Below are positions 49,396-61,208 of a stretch of DNA of 64,000 bases, one piece after another (within the stretch, counting starts at the first letter, position 1; each line of letters starts with the position of its first letter). The position numbers and the translations under genes are program-made. The stretch is from Vitis vinifera (taxonomy: Eukaryota > Streptophyta > Magnoliopsida > Vitales > Vitaceae). The stretch spans positions 1,033,001-1,097,000 of the forward strand of contig NC_081807.1 of assembly GCF_030704535.1 (NCBI RefSeq). The letters are read 5' to 3'. The notes beneath the pieces are model-generated. The model saw nothing but the letters and a program-made list of their open reading frames with translations, searched no databases and had not been told where the DNA came from.

Positions 49396-49959
49396 AGAAA
49401 TTCAAGCTATTGCATTCTAAATTTACTTAAAACATATTATGCTTTGATAAGAACGTATATTTTCTTATTGTATGAATACAATCTCGTTTCTTGCAGTGGA
49501 CATATTATAAAAGTAATTATAATCGAGTCCATGGCAGCCTAAACAAATACACAGGCTCAGGCACTCATCATTTTAACCATATGATCACAATCATAATATC
49601 AAATATTCCAACACTATCTTCTCGATCGGCAATCATTTGCTGCAATAGCGCCAGACATCCTCATCTCTTTCTGAAAACCTGTAGTGAGAAAGGAGGGGAG
49701 AAAATGAAATGGAATGAAAAGATCTAATTACACTCCTTGCAATTTCAAAGGAGTTCATTTTTTTCTCTTTTATTTGTCTGTAATCTTCTACCCAAATAAA
49801 TGTTAGTGTTTCGAATTCAAGGAGGGGAACTAGGCCTCAATGCTTATAGCAGGAAAAAAAATGTTGTAGAATGAGGGAATCCGTGAAACAATTTGTTACC
49901 CTTGTGGACATTTTTGGTAGGAAGAATCAAAAGAGTGTATCCAGTTAGGAGAATTTGGA
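49396..49959. other. Intergenic; CNL 3' flank remnants
   Basis: 49490-49680 is weakly similar to the 3' flank that follows other CNLs (CAGGCTCAGGCACTCATC; AATCATTTGCTGCAATAGC) and probably belonged to NLR8. 49740-49959 holds nothing I recognise. Confidence 0.4.
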
Positions 49960-51783
49960 AATCCACCAACCACATTTATCTGCCATAGGGATGTAGGAGC
50001 TCATTAAGTCCATAGATGAACCATAAATCCTTATAAACTCTCAACTGAGAAAGCCTAGGCCTGCCACCCTTCTCATAGACCACCCTCATATTAGATCATC
50101 ATGAGTTTGGCATTCTCTAACCCTCCCATTAACGCTCATTCTCACTACTCGAACAAGTTTCTGTTTATTAACTCATTTAGATAATCTTCAGCTACAGCCT
50201 CCATTCTTTGTTGATCTTGTTGTATAACAAAACCCTCTGCAATCCATAGTAAGAGTAATTTTCTTGTGGATACTGCTTGGTCTTTTGGGAAGAGGCCTAG
50301 ATGAAGAAAGCATGATTTTAGGTAGGGGGGTGAATCCATGTAGCTTAGGCTTAACATGGCATCTACCACCTCTTTGCCCCTTGAAAGATGCATACCAATG
50401 TAATTGAGCATCTTTGCCCACTCAGTAGGTAACTTATTCCTTGACAACAGGCCTCCCAATACAACAATGGCATCTGGTAAACCAGTACATTTCCTCACCA
50501 TCTCTTCACCAAGCTCCCTCAACTCTAGAGGACAACTTTGAGTGACACTATCGAAAAATGTGGTCCTACAGGACAATTCCGGACTCTCATTGCTTAAAAG
50601 AAGTTCCATTTCATCGGAAACACTTTGACCGTTGCAAAGCAACATCCTTATTTGGAGTTGTCAACACTTTGAAATTTGGCCTATGCCAGCCAGTCCCAAA
50701 AGACAAGTCGTCATCAGAGACATTCCAAGCGTGGAATGCAAAGCAATGAACAACTTTACTATCATGATAAACTTGTTCGGCAAGAGTAGTTTGGCCTATG
50801 CCAGCCATTCCCATAATACCCTGTTTTTCTACAGGAGGATTAGATTTTCTTAGTTTCCACAGCCTCTCAGTTGCATTAGTTCCTACTCCAATATTATTCA
50901 TCCCATACGCTTCTCTACTTCTTGAGATGTCTTTTGTTTTAATTTGGATTGCTTTGTCTCTGTATTCAATGATAGTGACCGACGAATTGGTATTGGGTAA
51001 CATCAACAAACCAGCGATAGAGAACAGGAGATAGGGTTATTTCATTGGAACCCCAAGATATTTCCAACCATTAATTGAAGAAATGCCCGAAGGATGTGCC
51101 GTTCCGTCCACAATCATGTGATTGACAGTGCAACCAATAAAGATGCAATCAAGGAGCTCAGTCACTTGCACTGCGAGCAACTGCTCTGAAACGCCACTGC
51201 AGTTCTGAGTTCCATTGTGTAGGAAAAATGAATGGACAATCGGAGGAGCGTAGGAAGGCTCAAGGATTTCGACCACAGTGACGCATAGATAAACTGAGCT
51301 CTGGCTCCATTGCAGTTGATGAAGAAACAAATGGTATTGTGGTCGTTTTCCAAGGCGGCCGTCTGAGTGGGTTGAACAAGTCTAGAGTGCGAGAAAGGGG
51401 GGTTTTCAAATGAGCTATGATACTATGGTCCTGAGGTTGGGGTGTAGGCTGGAGAAAGATAAGACCTTAATTTTTGGATGGGACTAAGGAGAAGAACTGG
51501 AGTTCCTATGGAGTAAACCCAATCCTCTTAGTTGACTGGTTCGGACTCTCAGGTCTACGGTATCTTCAGCATCAGAAGCAGCATTTTGAATTTCATAAAC
51601 ACATTTGTGCACTCCAGCATTATCTTCTTGCCTTGTATCTGCATCATTTAGGATACACTGCATCCGCATTAGCTCAGCCCTCAAACGTACAACTTGTTGG
51701 TGCACTCCTTCGAAGGAAACAGCATTTTGAATGATGAAGTCACCCAACCTTTCAGCTGCAAAGAAAACTACAGACTCTACCAT
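49960..51783 (-). pseudogene. NLR8: heavily decayed CNL
   Basis: The coiled coil starts at ATG 51783 (MVESVVFFAAERLGDF...SDAEDTVDL) and is interrupted by a BAHD gene fragment (51035-51400). It resumes at about 50965 (AIQIKTKDISRSREAYGM). The P-loop is GMAGIGQTT, with the key lysine replaced by glutamine. The kinase-2 region is deleted. 50645-50145 retains CTGLPDAIVVLGGLL, CFLHLGLFPKD and AEDYLNELINRN. After a break at the MHD region, almost all LRRs are missing, and only a last piece (49960-50090, EKGGRPRLSQLRV) remains. Not functional. Confidence 0.82.
51035..51400 (-). pseudogene. BAHD acyltransferase gene fragment
   Basis: Minus-strand reading in two or three frames gives ENDHNTICFFINCNGARAQF, EILEPSYAPPIVHSFF, LLAVQVTELLDCIFIGCT and NHMIVDGT. 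The last contains the HxxxD active-site motif of BAHD acyl-CoA transferases of the HXXXD/At3g50280-like type. It covers only the middle third of such a protein and has frame changes, so it is a captured or transposed scrap. It lies inside the coiled-coil part of NLR8. Confidence 0.75.
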
Positions 51784-52009
51784 CCTAATTTGCTCTCTGG
51801 CCCCACCTTAAATGGATGCGAAAAAGCAAGAGCTGATACTCAAAAAACACAGAAAACCTCGCGATCCACTCCACCCAATGCTAAGGAACTGTATCATACA
51901 TGGGAAACTCTGTAGTCCAAAGTTTTATGTTTGTCCTTCTGTTTTTTGTTTTTTAATCATACCTTGTATTATATGGATACACCACCACCTAGGCACACTG
52001 ATTCTAATT

Positions 52010-52130
52010 CAACAGTCCCTTAAAGAAAATCAAAAGATACCTTAATCAAAGTATCACCACCTAGGCAGCAATGCCCCAAGCAGAGCTCTCTGTTCGGTGA
52101 ATGGAGTTCATGTTCTGGATAGAATGGGCT
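52010..52130 (-). pseudogene. Membrane-protein gene relic (copy 4)
   Basis: Reads IQNMNSIHRTESSAWGIAA on the minus strand, corresponding to PHHESNHRAGSFPWGVAVL of the intact gene. It is strongly decayed and lies 3' of the NLR9 last exon, same strand. Confidence 0.55.
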
Positions 52131-52667
52131 ATTCACTTTTTTTAGATTGTCTTTTTTGTAAAGATAAATTCACTTTTTGACATTGAAAAGTTTTACACAG
52201 AACTCATTTTCCAAAGGTTAAGTTCACTTCTTTACCGATGAACTTGTATTTTTCATTTTTATACTAGTTTCTTTTTTTTAGAAGACAAGTTCTATTAATG
52301 GATTGATTTTTTAAAAAATAACATCACCCTGCAAAAAGCCCAAACCTACCACTGTCAAACCAATAGCAATAACACTTTTGCATGCCAAGCAAAGCCTTCA
52401 AATACATCATCCTTAGTATGACCATCACTGAAAGTAGACATTGCTAACTAAAATACATGAGATTTTAATAGCATGGCCTTATGTTTCCTTTCAATCACTC
52501 CATCATGGAATCAAGCATGAGGTAGAAGCCCCTGGAAAATCTGCTGCAGCATAATCTTCAGGTTATCGAACATGTTTGGCATGCTCAAATTATCTGTTTG
52601 CAAAGATCAAACATACATTATAAACAATGACAATAGACAAAAAAGAGAGCCAACAAGTTTTAGCCTT
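52131..52667. other. Intergenic between membrane-protein relic and NLR9
   Basis: Partly homologous to 62960-63235 (TCAAACATACATTATAAACA and neighbouring blocks). No gene seen. Confidence 0.4.
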
Positions 52668-55600
52668 TCACTTGTCATACATGTAGTGATTTTGGCCACG
52701 AGGATGTCTTGGATAGTTGAGAAATCTGGCTAATTTTTCAACTGCTTGCCTGGAGCTTTCTGTTGTTTGACCTGTTGCAACACAGATCTGAGTATCACAT
52801 GGCCAACTTTTAGGTACCTAAACTAAACATCCATATATGTACAAAGTTGTAGCAAGGATCTCAGCATTAGTTCATATATAATGAAAAAAATTTCACCAGA
52901 CTGGCAATTTTAATTTTTCAATTGGTTTATGCGTTTAGAGTAAATCATAAGAAGTAATATATGTTTGTTAAGAAACTGAAAACTATAGAAGTAATTGATT
53001 TAATAAAAGCTGAAGTTATTTAATTTGGCTAAAAAAAAAAACTTGTTTTGTTGAATCTAATAATAGGTTATGAAGTGGGATTCATTAGCTAAAGAGAAAT
53101 TTCAGTGAAAAGATCTTGGTCTTCTCTCTGGCATCTCTAATTGTTATGAAGAAGAACAATGAATAATACTTCCGTGAGTGACTAGGCTGAATTGGTAGAA
53201 ATCACATCCACGTAAAGGAACAAAAACATGCATTTATACACCCCAACAATCACCAAGGGTAAAAGTGAATTCCAGACTTCCAAGCTTACCTTTTTCGCGG
53301 TAAATTCTAACTCCAATCTTAGAGGTACTGAAATGAATAGAAAAATCAAACAAAGCATGTTAGCGGAATAAAAAGAACAATAAAAAAATTGAAAAAAAAA
53401 ATCATCCTTACAATGTTGAAGAGAGATAATTTGAGTTTTTTTAACTTTCCACTGTATATTTAAAATTAAAGTTCTAGTTAGTTCAAAAGCAATGGAGTTG
53501 GGTAACCATTTAATGGTACTGCTATTTTCCTAGTATGGATTGAATATATATAGAAAAATATTTGCATCTTTTTTATTTTATTTTTCAAATATATATTGGT
53601 TCTGCACATGCATTTAAAACCTATCAAATGCGCAAAAGTGATGAAATTGAAAAAACATGTGAGAGAAATAGCGATGCGTAGGGCTCAATGTGTCTACAAA
53701 GAAAGATGAAGTACGGTTATTAGGCCACTAGATGGATTCGTTTCAATAGAAGAAAATGTTGATTTCCAAAGAAAATACAAAATCCTAACATGTGTTTCAT
53801 TTTCAAGTATGCTATAAATTAAATAAATTAATATTAAAAAAATGTAGCAAGAGTAACTATATTGGTCTTATAAGTTAATTCAAGAAGTGACAAGTAGTAA
53901 AAATTGATAGTTCAAGGGATCTAAGTAGATAGATGAATGTAGGTACCTTGTACTATGCCAAGGATGAGGTACACCATTCGAAAAGAGCGACTTCGCGATT
54001 CTCATGTTAAGAAATGATCCACCCATAATGTTTAGCTCCACTAGATTTAGAAGCCCATTAAATCCTAAGATCTTCACCTTATCACGAATTTGTAATTGCA
54101 TAAGCCATGGCAATGCACCTTGCCCTATATTCAACTTGGTCAATTCTTTTAACTCTGAAAGTTGAAGTATTTTGAGTTGAGGAAACCCATTTGCAGACAC
54201 TTGCATTTTCTTTCCAAGGTATGTGTTTGCCCTTAATCTAAGAATCAACAATTTTGGTTGCTTCTCTAAAATAGGCATAGGATCACAACCTAGCCTAGAT
54301 GCTTCCATTGTCAATTGTGTAAGATTTGGTGAGAATTCAACGGTTTCAGGCAATTTTTGCATGTGTCCCTTTATGTCCAACTTAGAAAGATGGAGGCAAG
54401 AGTTTATGGCAAGGGGTGGAATGTTAGACTCATCTGATGCCTTAAGGTACAAGGATTTAAGACTAGGTAGCTTGGCAATGGAGTTTGAAAACACAACCCC
54501 TTCTACCTCACATCTTCCTTCTAATTTCAATTTCTCAAGACAAGTCAAGTTGCTTGAATCATTCTTGATCCATTGGTTGAAGGTTATGCAAGATAGAATT
54601 TCAAGATTTTGCAATGTATCAATTTGCAGTGGAACATCTTCCTCTTGCCCCTCAATATAAAGATACCTCATGTTTTTCATCTTCCATATCACATTTGGCA
54701 CTTCTTTAAGATTGTTTATATCCAAAGTCTGCAAACTCTTTAGGTTGCCTATAGATGGTGGAAGCATTTTTAGACCATTATGCCTTAATCCCAAGTACCT
54801 TAAATGAATCAGTTCCCCAATTATACTTGGTAGGCATTCAATTTCTAAACCTTCCAAATCCAACACTCTAAGCACTTTGAAGCATTTGGCAATGAAATCT
54901 AGTTGTGATGCTCTACAATTTTTCCCCAGATTGAAAAATAAGAGAGTGCGAAGATATGGAGTTAAATGTTCAATGGAAGCATACCTCTCAAATTCAGAAT
55001 AAATACTTCGTCGACGGGATTTAGATGAAAAGAGAGATAAACTGGTGGAGGGGGATAGAGGATCTGCGATATTAGTTCCAATGAAGTTTTGCTCTTTTGC
55101 CTTTTCAATGGCCAACTCTCATACAAGGTCATGAACCCGACATTTCGTAACCCTTGCATTAACACTCATTCTCACTACTTGAATCAAATTTCTATTGATT
55201 AACTCATTCAAGTAAACCTCAGCCATGTCTTTCATTCTTCGTTCATTTTGTTCTGGCACAAAACCCTCAGCAGTCCATAAAAGGAGCAGTTTTCTCGAGG
55301 AGATCACATAATCTTCTGGGAAGAGGCTTAAATGAAGAAAGCACGGTTTCAAGTAATGGGGCAAGTCGATGTAGCTCAGGTTTAGCATTGCCATTACTCC
55401 CATTTGGCCTTCTTTAGCAAGGTATGCACTAATGTTATCGTGCACCTTCTTCCATTCTGTATGTGACATATTTCTTGACAGCAAACCCCCCAATACAACG
55501 ATGGCCAATGGCAAGCCATTACATTTGTCCACCATCTCTTCCCCAAGTTCCTTCAAATCTGGAGGATAGCTCTCGCTATCAGCATCAAGGAACGCCTTCC

Positions 55601-56627
55601 GACAAAACAAGTCCCATCTCTGTTTTTTCGAAAGAAGCCTCATTTCACGGGGAATAGTTCGAGCATCTGCATGCAAAGCAACATCCTTATATCGAGTTGT
55701 AAGAAGTAATCTGCTGCCGTTACTCCCATCGGGAAAAACATTTCCAAGGCAATCAGGATCGTTGCTGCTCACTTTTGCAATAAAATCCCAATCGGCACAC
55801 CTCCATACATCATCCAGAACTATCAAATATCTTTTCTCCTTCAAATGATCATGAAGGAAATCCCCCAACTCGTTCTCTCCATACTTCTCTATCATTTCTG
55901 CTTGTTCTTTAGTTGGTGCAGAAACCTGGTTAATAATTTGCATATAAACCTCTCTGGGTCTACAATCTTGGGATACATAAATCCAGGCACGACAATCTGG
56001 AAAGTGTTCCACAATTTGTTCATGATTATAGACCTTCTTGGCAAGGGTGCTTTTGCCTATGCCGCCCATTCCTACCAAAGAAATCACGCGGCGCCTTTGG
56101 TCTCCTACGGTGAGCTGCTTCACTAGCTTATCTGCCTCCTGTGTAAGGCCCACGATGACAAGTTCTTCTGCACGAGGAGAGGAGCGTCTTAGATCCCGCA
56201 ACATTTGACCCGAACCGCTTGTTCCTTCTCCAATATTTTTTATTCCGAGAGCCTCCCGCCTATTTGAGATGTCCTGGAGGGTAAGTTGGATGTCTTCAAT
56301 TTTCTTGCCAACCTTATGGCGGTTTATCAACTTCTTGAAGACACCCTTGAGAAAGTAGTCTGTTCTCAGGGATTCTGCATTCAGGATGAACATGTCTATG
56401 GTGTCCTCAACATCATAAACCGCATCACGGATTTCAGAAACCCAGTTGCGCACTCTTACATCTTCTTCTTGCTTCTTCTCCGCTTCTTCCAAGAAGCATT
56501 TCATGGCCCCTAGATCTTTATTCAGCCTCTCGACTTTCCCCCGTACCCCCTTCAAGAAAATTGCTTCTTGAATGAGCATGTCACCAAACCTTTCAACCGC
56601 AAAGGAAACCACAGCCTCTGTCGCCAT
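52668..56627 (-). pseudogene. NLR9: full-length CNL with one internal stop
   Basis: Main exon 56627-53947. From the ATG there are 502 codons: MATEAVVSFAVERFGDM, YDVEDTIDMF, P-loop GMGGIGKST, IVLDDVWRCADW, CNGLPLAIVVLGGLL, CFLHLSLFPEDYVI, then CRVHDLV and TGA at 55119-55121. The stop sits where relatives have Arg (VRDL). The same frame then stays open for more than 400 codons of LRR. Likely 3' exons: 53327-53290 (STSKIGVRIYREK) and 52771-52668 (GQTTESSRQAVEKLARFL...), both in phase, giving a 940-codon frame overall. It could be a 502-aa CC-NB-ARC-only protein, a recent pseudogene, or a readthrough gene. A 25-residue insertion follows kinase-2 (VSSNDPDCLGN region), shared with NLR10. Confidence 0.8.
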
Positions 56628-57438
56628 TGTAGTGTTCTCTCACTGACCCTCTCTTAACTCTGGATGGAACTGATTCTGTCAAGAAGGAAATACTCAAGAT
56701 TTGGAGCTATCGAAATTGCTTTAATACTAGCATGGAGCTTCCTTTGACTTTGGGAATCAAACACCTTGATTGGGAATTAGAAAAATTATGGAGATTGTTT
56801 GAGATTCCCCTTCAATCAAAGGATGGGAAAAAGTATTTTAAGTGAATGGCAGAGATGCATGAGCTGGACTTCATTTTGATCAGCAATCCTCCATAATATA
56901 ATAAATAATATCATTTATTTGCTTTCATGTTCCCATACATAATAAGTCAATAACTGACAATTCAACTGCCAGCCAAGAAAGCCACAACTTAAGTTCTTTT
57001 AACTTTCCACTGTATATTTAGAATTAAAGTTCTAATTAGTTCAAAAGCAATGGAGTTGAGTAACCATTAATGTTACTACTATTTTCCTAATATGGATTGA
57101 ATATAGAAAAATATTTGCATTTGTTTTGTTTTGTTTTTTTCAAATATATATTGGTTCTATACATGCATCTAAAACCTATCAAATGTGCAAAAGTGATGAA
57201 ATTGAAAAACAATGAGAGAAATAACAATGCATAGGTCTCAATGTGTCTACAAAGACAGGTGGAGTAGGGTCATCGGGCCACTAGATGGATTCGTTTTGAT
57301 AGAAGAAAAGGTTGCTTTCCAAATTTATGGAAGGACAAAATATAGAATCCTAACATGTATTTCATTTTCAAGTATGCTATAAATTAAATAAAATAACATT
57401 AAAAAATGTAGCAAAAATAATTATATTGGTCTTATAAG
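56628..57438. other. NLR9 promoter side and NLR10 3' flank
   Basis: 57000-57438 is homologous to 53440-53880 (the intron/3' flank of NLR9), so the NLR9/NLR10 pair is a tandem duplication. The join with the NLR9 5' flank at about 56995 removed the small 3' exons of NLR10. Confidence 0.6.
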
Positions 57439-59969
57439 TTAATTCAAGAAGTAAGTGACAAGTAGTAAAAAAATTGGTAGTTCAAGGGATCTAGAGTAGA
57501 TAGATGAATGTAGATACCGTGTAAAATCCCAAGGAAGAAGTTTGCTAGTGGAGATAGCTAACCAAATTCCGAGAGCCAATTTCAGACTCAATCCATCAAA
57601 AATGATCTTTAGATCCACTAGATTTAGGAGTCCGCTAAATCCTAATATCTTCACTCGTGGATGAATTTCTAATTGCATAAGCCATGGCATCGCATTTTGC
57701 CCTATATTCAACTTGGTCAATCTTGTTAACTCTGAAAGTTGAAGTGCTTTGAGTTGAGGAAACCCATTTGCAGACACTTTCATTTCATCTCCAAGGTATA
57801 TGCGTCTACCCTTAATCTAAGAATCAACAATTTTGGTTGTTTCTCTAAAATAGGCATAGGATCACAATCTAGCCTGGATGCTTCCAATGTCAATTCTGTG
57901 AGACTTGGTGAGAATTCAACAATTTCAGGCAATTTTTGTATGTGTCCCTTTACGTCCAACTAGGAGAGATAGTGGCAAGAGTTCATGGCAAGGGATGGAA
58001 TGCAGGACTCATCTGATGCCTTAAGGTGCAAGGATTTAAGACTAAGTAACTTGGCAATGGAGTTTGAAAACTTAACCCCTTCAACCTCACACCTTCCTTC
58101 TAATTTCAATTTCTCAAGACAAGTTAACTCAATTGAATTGTTTTGAATCCATTGGTTGAAGGTTATGCCCGACAGAATTTGAAGATTTTGCAATGTATCA
58201 ATTTGCAGTGGAACATCTTCCTCTTGTCCCTCGATGTAAAGATATCTCATGTTTTTCATCTTCCATATCACATTTGGCACTTGTTTAAGATTGTTTGTCT
58301 CCAAAGTCTGCAAACTCCTCAGGTTGCCTATAGATGGTTGAAGCATTTTTAGACCAGTATGCCTTAATCCCAAGTACCTTAATCAGTTCCCCAATTATAC
58401 TTGGCAGGTATTCCATTTCTAAACCTTCCAAATCTAACACTCTTAAGTACTTTGCAGGATTTGGCAATGAAATCTAGTTGCGATATTCTACAAGTTCCAT
58501 ACCCCAAATTGAAAAATAAGAGAGAGCGAAGATATGGGGTTAAATGGTCAATGGAAGCATACCTCTCAATGTCAGAATTAATACTTTGCCTACGGGATTT
58601 AGATGAATTGGTGGAGGGGGATGGAGGATCTCCAATATTAGTTCCAATGAAGTTTTTCTCTTTTGCCTTTTCAACAGCCAACTCTCATACAAGGTCATGA
58701 ACTCGACATGCCATAACCCTTGCATTAGCACTCATTCTCACCACTTGAATCAAGTTTCTATTGATTAACTCATTAAAGTAAACCTCGGCCATGTCTTTCA
58801 TGCTTTGTTGATCTTGCTCCAACACAAAACCTTCAGCAATCCACCAAAGGAGCAGTTTTCTTGTGGAGATCACATAATCTTCTGGGAAGAGGCTTAAGTG
58901 AAGAAAGCACGGTTTCAGGTAAGAGGGCAAATCGATGTAGCTCAAGTTCAGAACTGTCATTACTCCCTTTTGGTCTTCTTTAGCAAGGTATGCACTAATG
59001 TTATCGTGCACCTTCTTCCATTCTATATGTGACATATTTTTCGACAGCAAACCTCCCAATACTATAATGGCCAATGGTAAACCATTACATTTATCCACCA
59101 TCTCTTCCCCAAGTTCCTTCAAATATGGGGGATAGCTCTCAGCATCAACATCAAGGAAAGCCTTCCGACAAATCAAGTCCCAGCTCTCTCGTTTGGAAAG
59201 AAGTTGCATTTCCTAGGGCTTAGTTCAAGCATCCGCGTGCAAAGCAACATCCTTAAATCAAGTTGTAAGAAGTAATCTGCTGCTCTTACCCCCATCAGGG
59301 AACACATTTCCAAGGCAATCAGAATTGCTGCTGCTCACTCTTGCAAGACAATCCCAATCGGCATGGCTCCAGACATCATCTAGAACTATCAAATATCTTT
59401 TCCCCTTCAAATGATCATGACGGAAATCCCCCAACTGGTTCTCTTGAAATTTCTCCATCATCTCTACCTGCTCTTTAGTTGGTGTAGAAACCTGGTTAAT
59501 AATTTGCATATAAACCTCTATAGGTCTACAATCTTGGGATACATAAGCCCAGGCACGACAATCTGGAAAGTGCTGCACAACTTCTGTATGAGTATAGACT
59601 TTCTTGGCAAGGGTGGTTTTGCCTATGCCGCCCATTCCTACTATGAAAATCACGCGGTGGCTTTGGTCTCCTCCGATCAGCTGCTCCACTAGCTTAATTA
59701 TCTGCTTCTTCTTTCAGGCCCACAATAACATGTTCTTCTGCATGAGGAGAGGACCGTCTAAGATCCTGCAGCATCTGAGCTGAATGGCTTGTTCCGTCTC
59801 CAACATTTTTTATTACGAGAGCTTCCCGCCTCTTTGAGATGTCTTGGAGGCTATGTTGGATGGCTTCAATTTTCTTGCCAACATCGTAGAGGCTCATCAA
59901 CTTTTTGAAGGCACGCTTGAGAAGGCAGTTTGTTCTCAGGGCCTCTGCATTCAGGATGAACATGTTCAA
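57439..59969 (-). pseudogene. NLR10: CNL pseudogene, sister of NLR9
   Basis: Starts abruptly at 59969 within the coiled coil (MFILNAEALRTNCLLKRAF), so about the first 80 codons are missing. It shows GMGGIGKTT, IVLDDVWSHADW, CNGLPLAIIVLGGLL and CFLHLSLFPEDYVI, then CRVHDLV followed by TGA at 58685-58687, the same stop as NLR9. Other frame breaks lie near 59690, 59210-59260, 58375, 57960 and 57785. LRRs run to about 57520. The small last exons are gone. Confidence 0.87.
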
Positions 59970-60720
59970 TCATTGCCTTGATCCTTGCAATCTGTCTTTA
60001 TAGAGTTTAAGCACATGATACTCTAGAAAACTTGGCATCAAAGGGTTCTGAAGAAGGGAATCCCTGTAATCCATTAACATTCATCAGCACAAGTTTATTT
60101 GGATTCCATTCAGCTGTATAGACCTTTACGCATCCTTAGAGAAAAAGGGAATCCCTTTAACCCATTACCAAATTGAATTATCAATAACTGAATCATGATA
60201 TGCGATAACACAGAAAATAATTAAAAGCTTAACATTAATACAAGATTATGAATTTCAAATTCTTCACCACAGGCTCCTTAATCTAGAAAATGCGCCGTGC
60301 CATTAAAATGACTTAAACTGGTCTGGTTTCCACCACAAGAAGTTTTGAACTCATTAAAAATGAATAAATCCTTCTGGGAGGCAAAAAAACTGGAAAATGA
60401 TCAAAATCCCAACATAACTAGTTGGCTCATAGCTTGATTGTATTATGCTTGAAGCTGAAGAAACTCCTCTCGGCCCTTTATTTTCTTTCAGTGCAAAAAC
60501 CAGTGAGAGTGATCAAAGCAGCAACTTTCTTGGATGTTACAGAATTGACAATCACAGCAAAATCAGGACCCTGCACTACAGAATACTAAGTTATAATCAT
60601 CAACACCAAATAGAAACATTAATATCTTTATCGAAACTGCTGGGGAAACCAAATTGTGCCACTTAATAGCCTCACTCACAGTCAGGTGATATTGTAATTT
60701 TTCATAGAATGTGAGATATT
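59970..60720. other. Intergenic with a CNL promoter relic
   Basis: 60290-60440 (GGTTTCCACCACAAG...CTTCTGGGAGGCAAAAAAACTGG) matches the NLR5 5' flank at about 40115-40205. It is a leftover CNL promoter block detached from a gene start. Nothing else is recognised. Confidence 0.45.
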
Positions 60721-61208
60721 TAGGCCCTGTTTATTTAGACTGCTATCTGTTTTCACTTTCACAGAAAACATGTTTGGAATGCATTTTTCCATTTTCATTT
60801 TCTGGAAAACTGAACTCAAAAAATAGAAAAAGCCAAAACACCAATTTGATTTTTTCAAAATTTTCTTAAGAAAACTGGACAAAAAAAAAATGAAAACAAA
60901 AAAGGAAATAATATCACATAAACCTAGTGACACCTACGACATAAGAGGAATACAAATGTTACAAATATGAAAAAAAATATATTCATATGAATAAAACATT
61001 ATTTCATATATATTTGAAATCAAATATTATCTTAAAAGTAAGACTTAAATTTTTTATTTATTTACTTAATCATGGAATGGTATAAGTGAAAATATTTTTA
61101 TATTAAAATAATTTATTTTATTAATAATAACTATATTAAATCTTTATTTTATAAAATGAAATGGAAAATGAAAACCAGAAAACCTTTTTGAAACCAAACA
61201 CAACCTTA
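60721..61208. mobile_element. hAT-type MITE, about 490 bp
   Basis: The ends TAGGCCCTGTTTATTTAGAC and (reversed) TAAGGTTGTGTTTGGTTTC are imperfect inverted repeats of the well-known GGCCCTGTTTGG type. The interior is AT-rich with GAAAAC-type subterminal motifs. The target duplication is not clear. Confidence 0.55.

Noticed and set aside
60930-61160. Very AT-rich stretch as a possible matrix-attachment or replication origin
   Set aside because: It lies inside the MITE-like element and nothing specific supports an origin.
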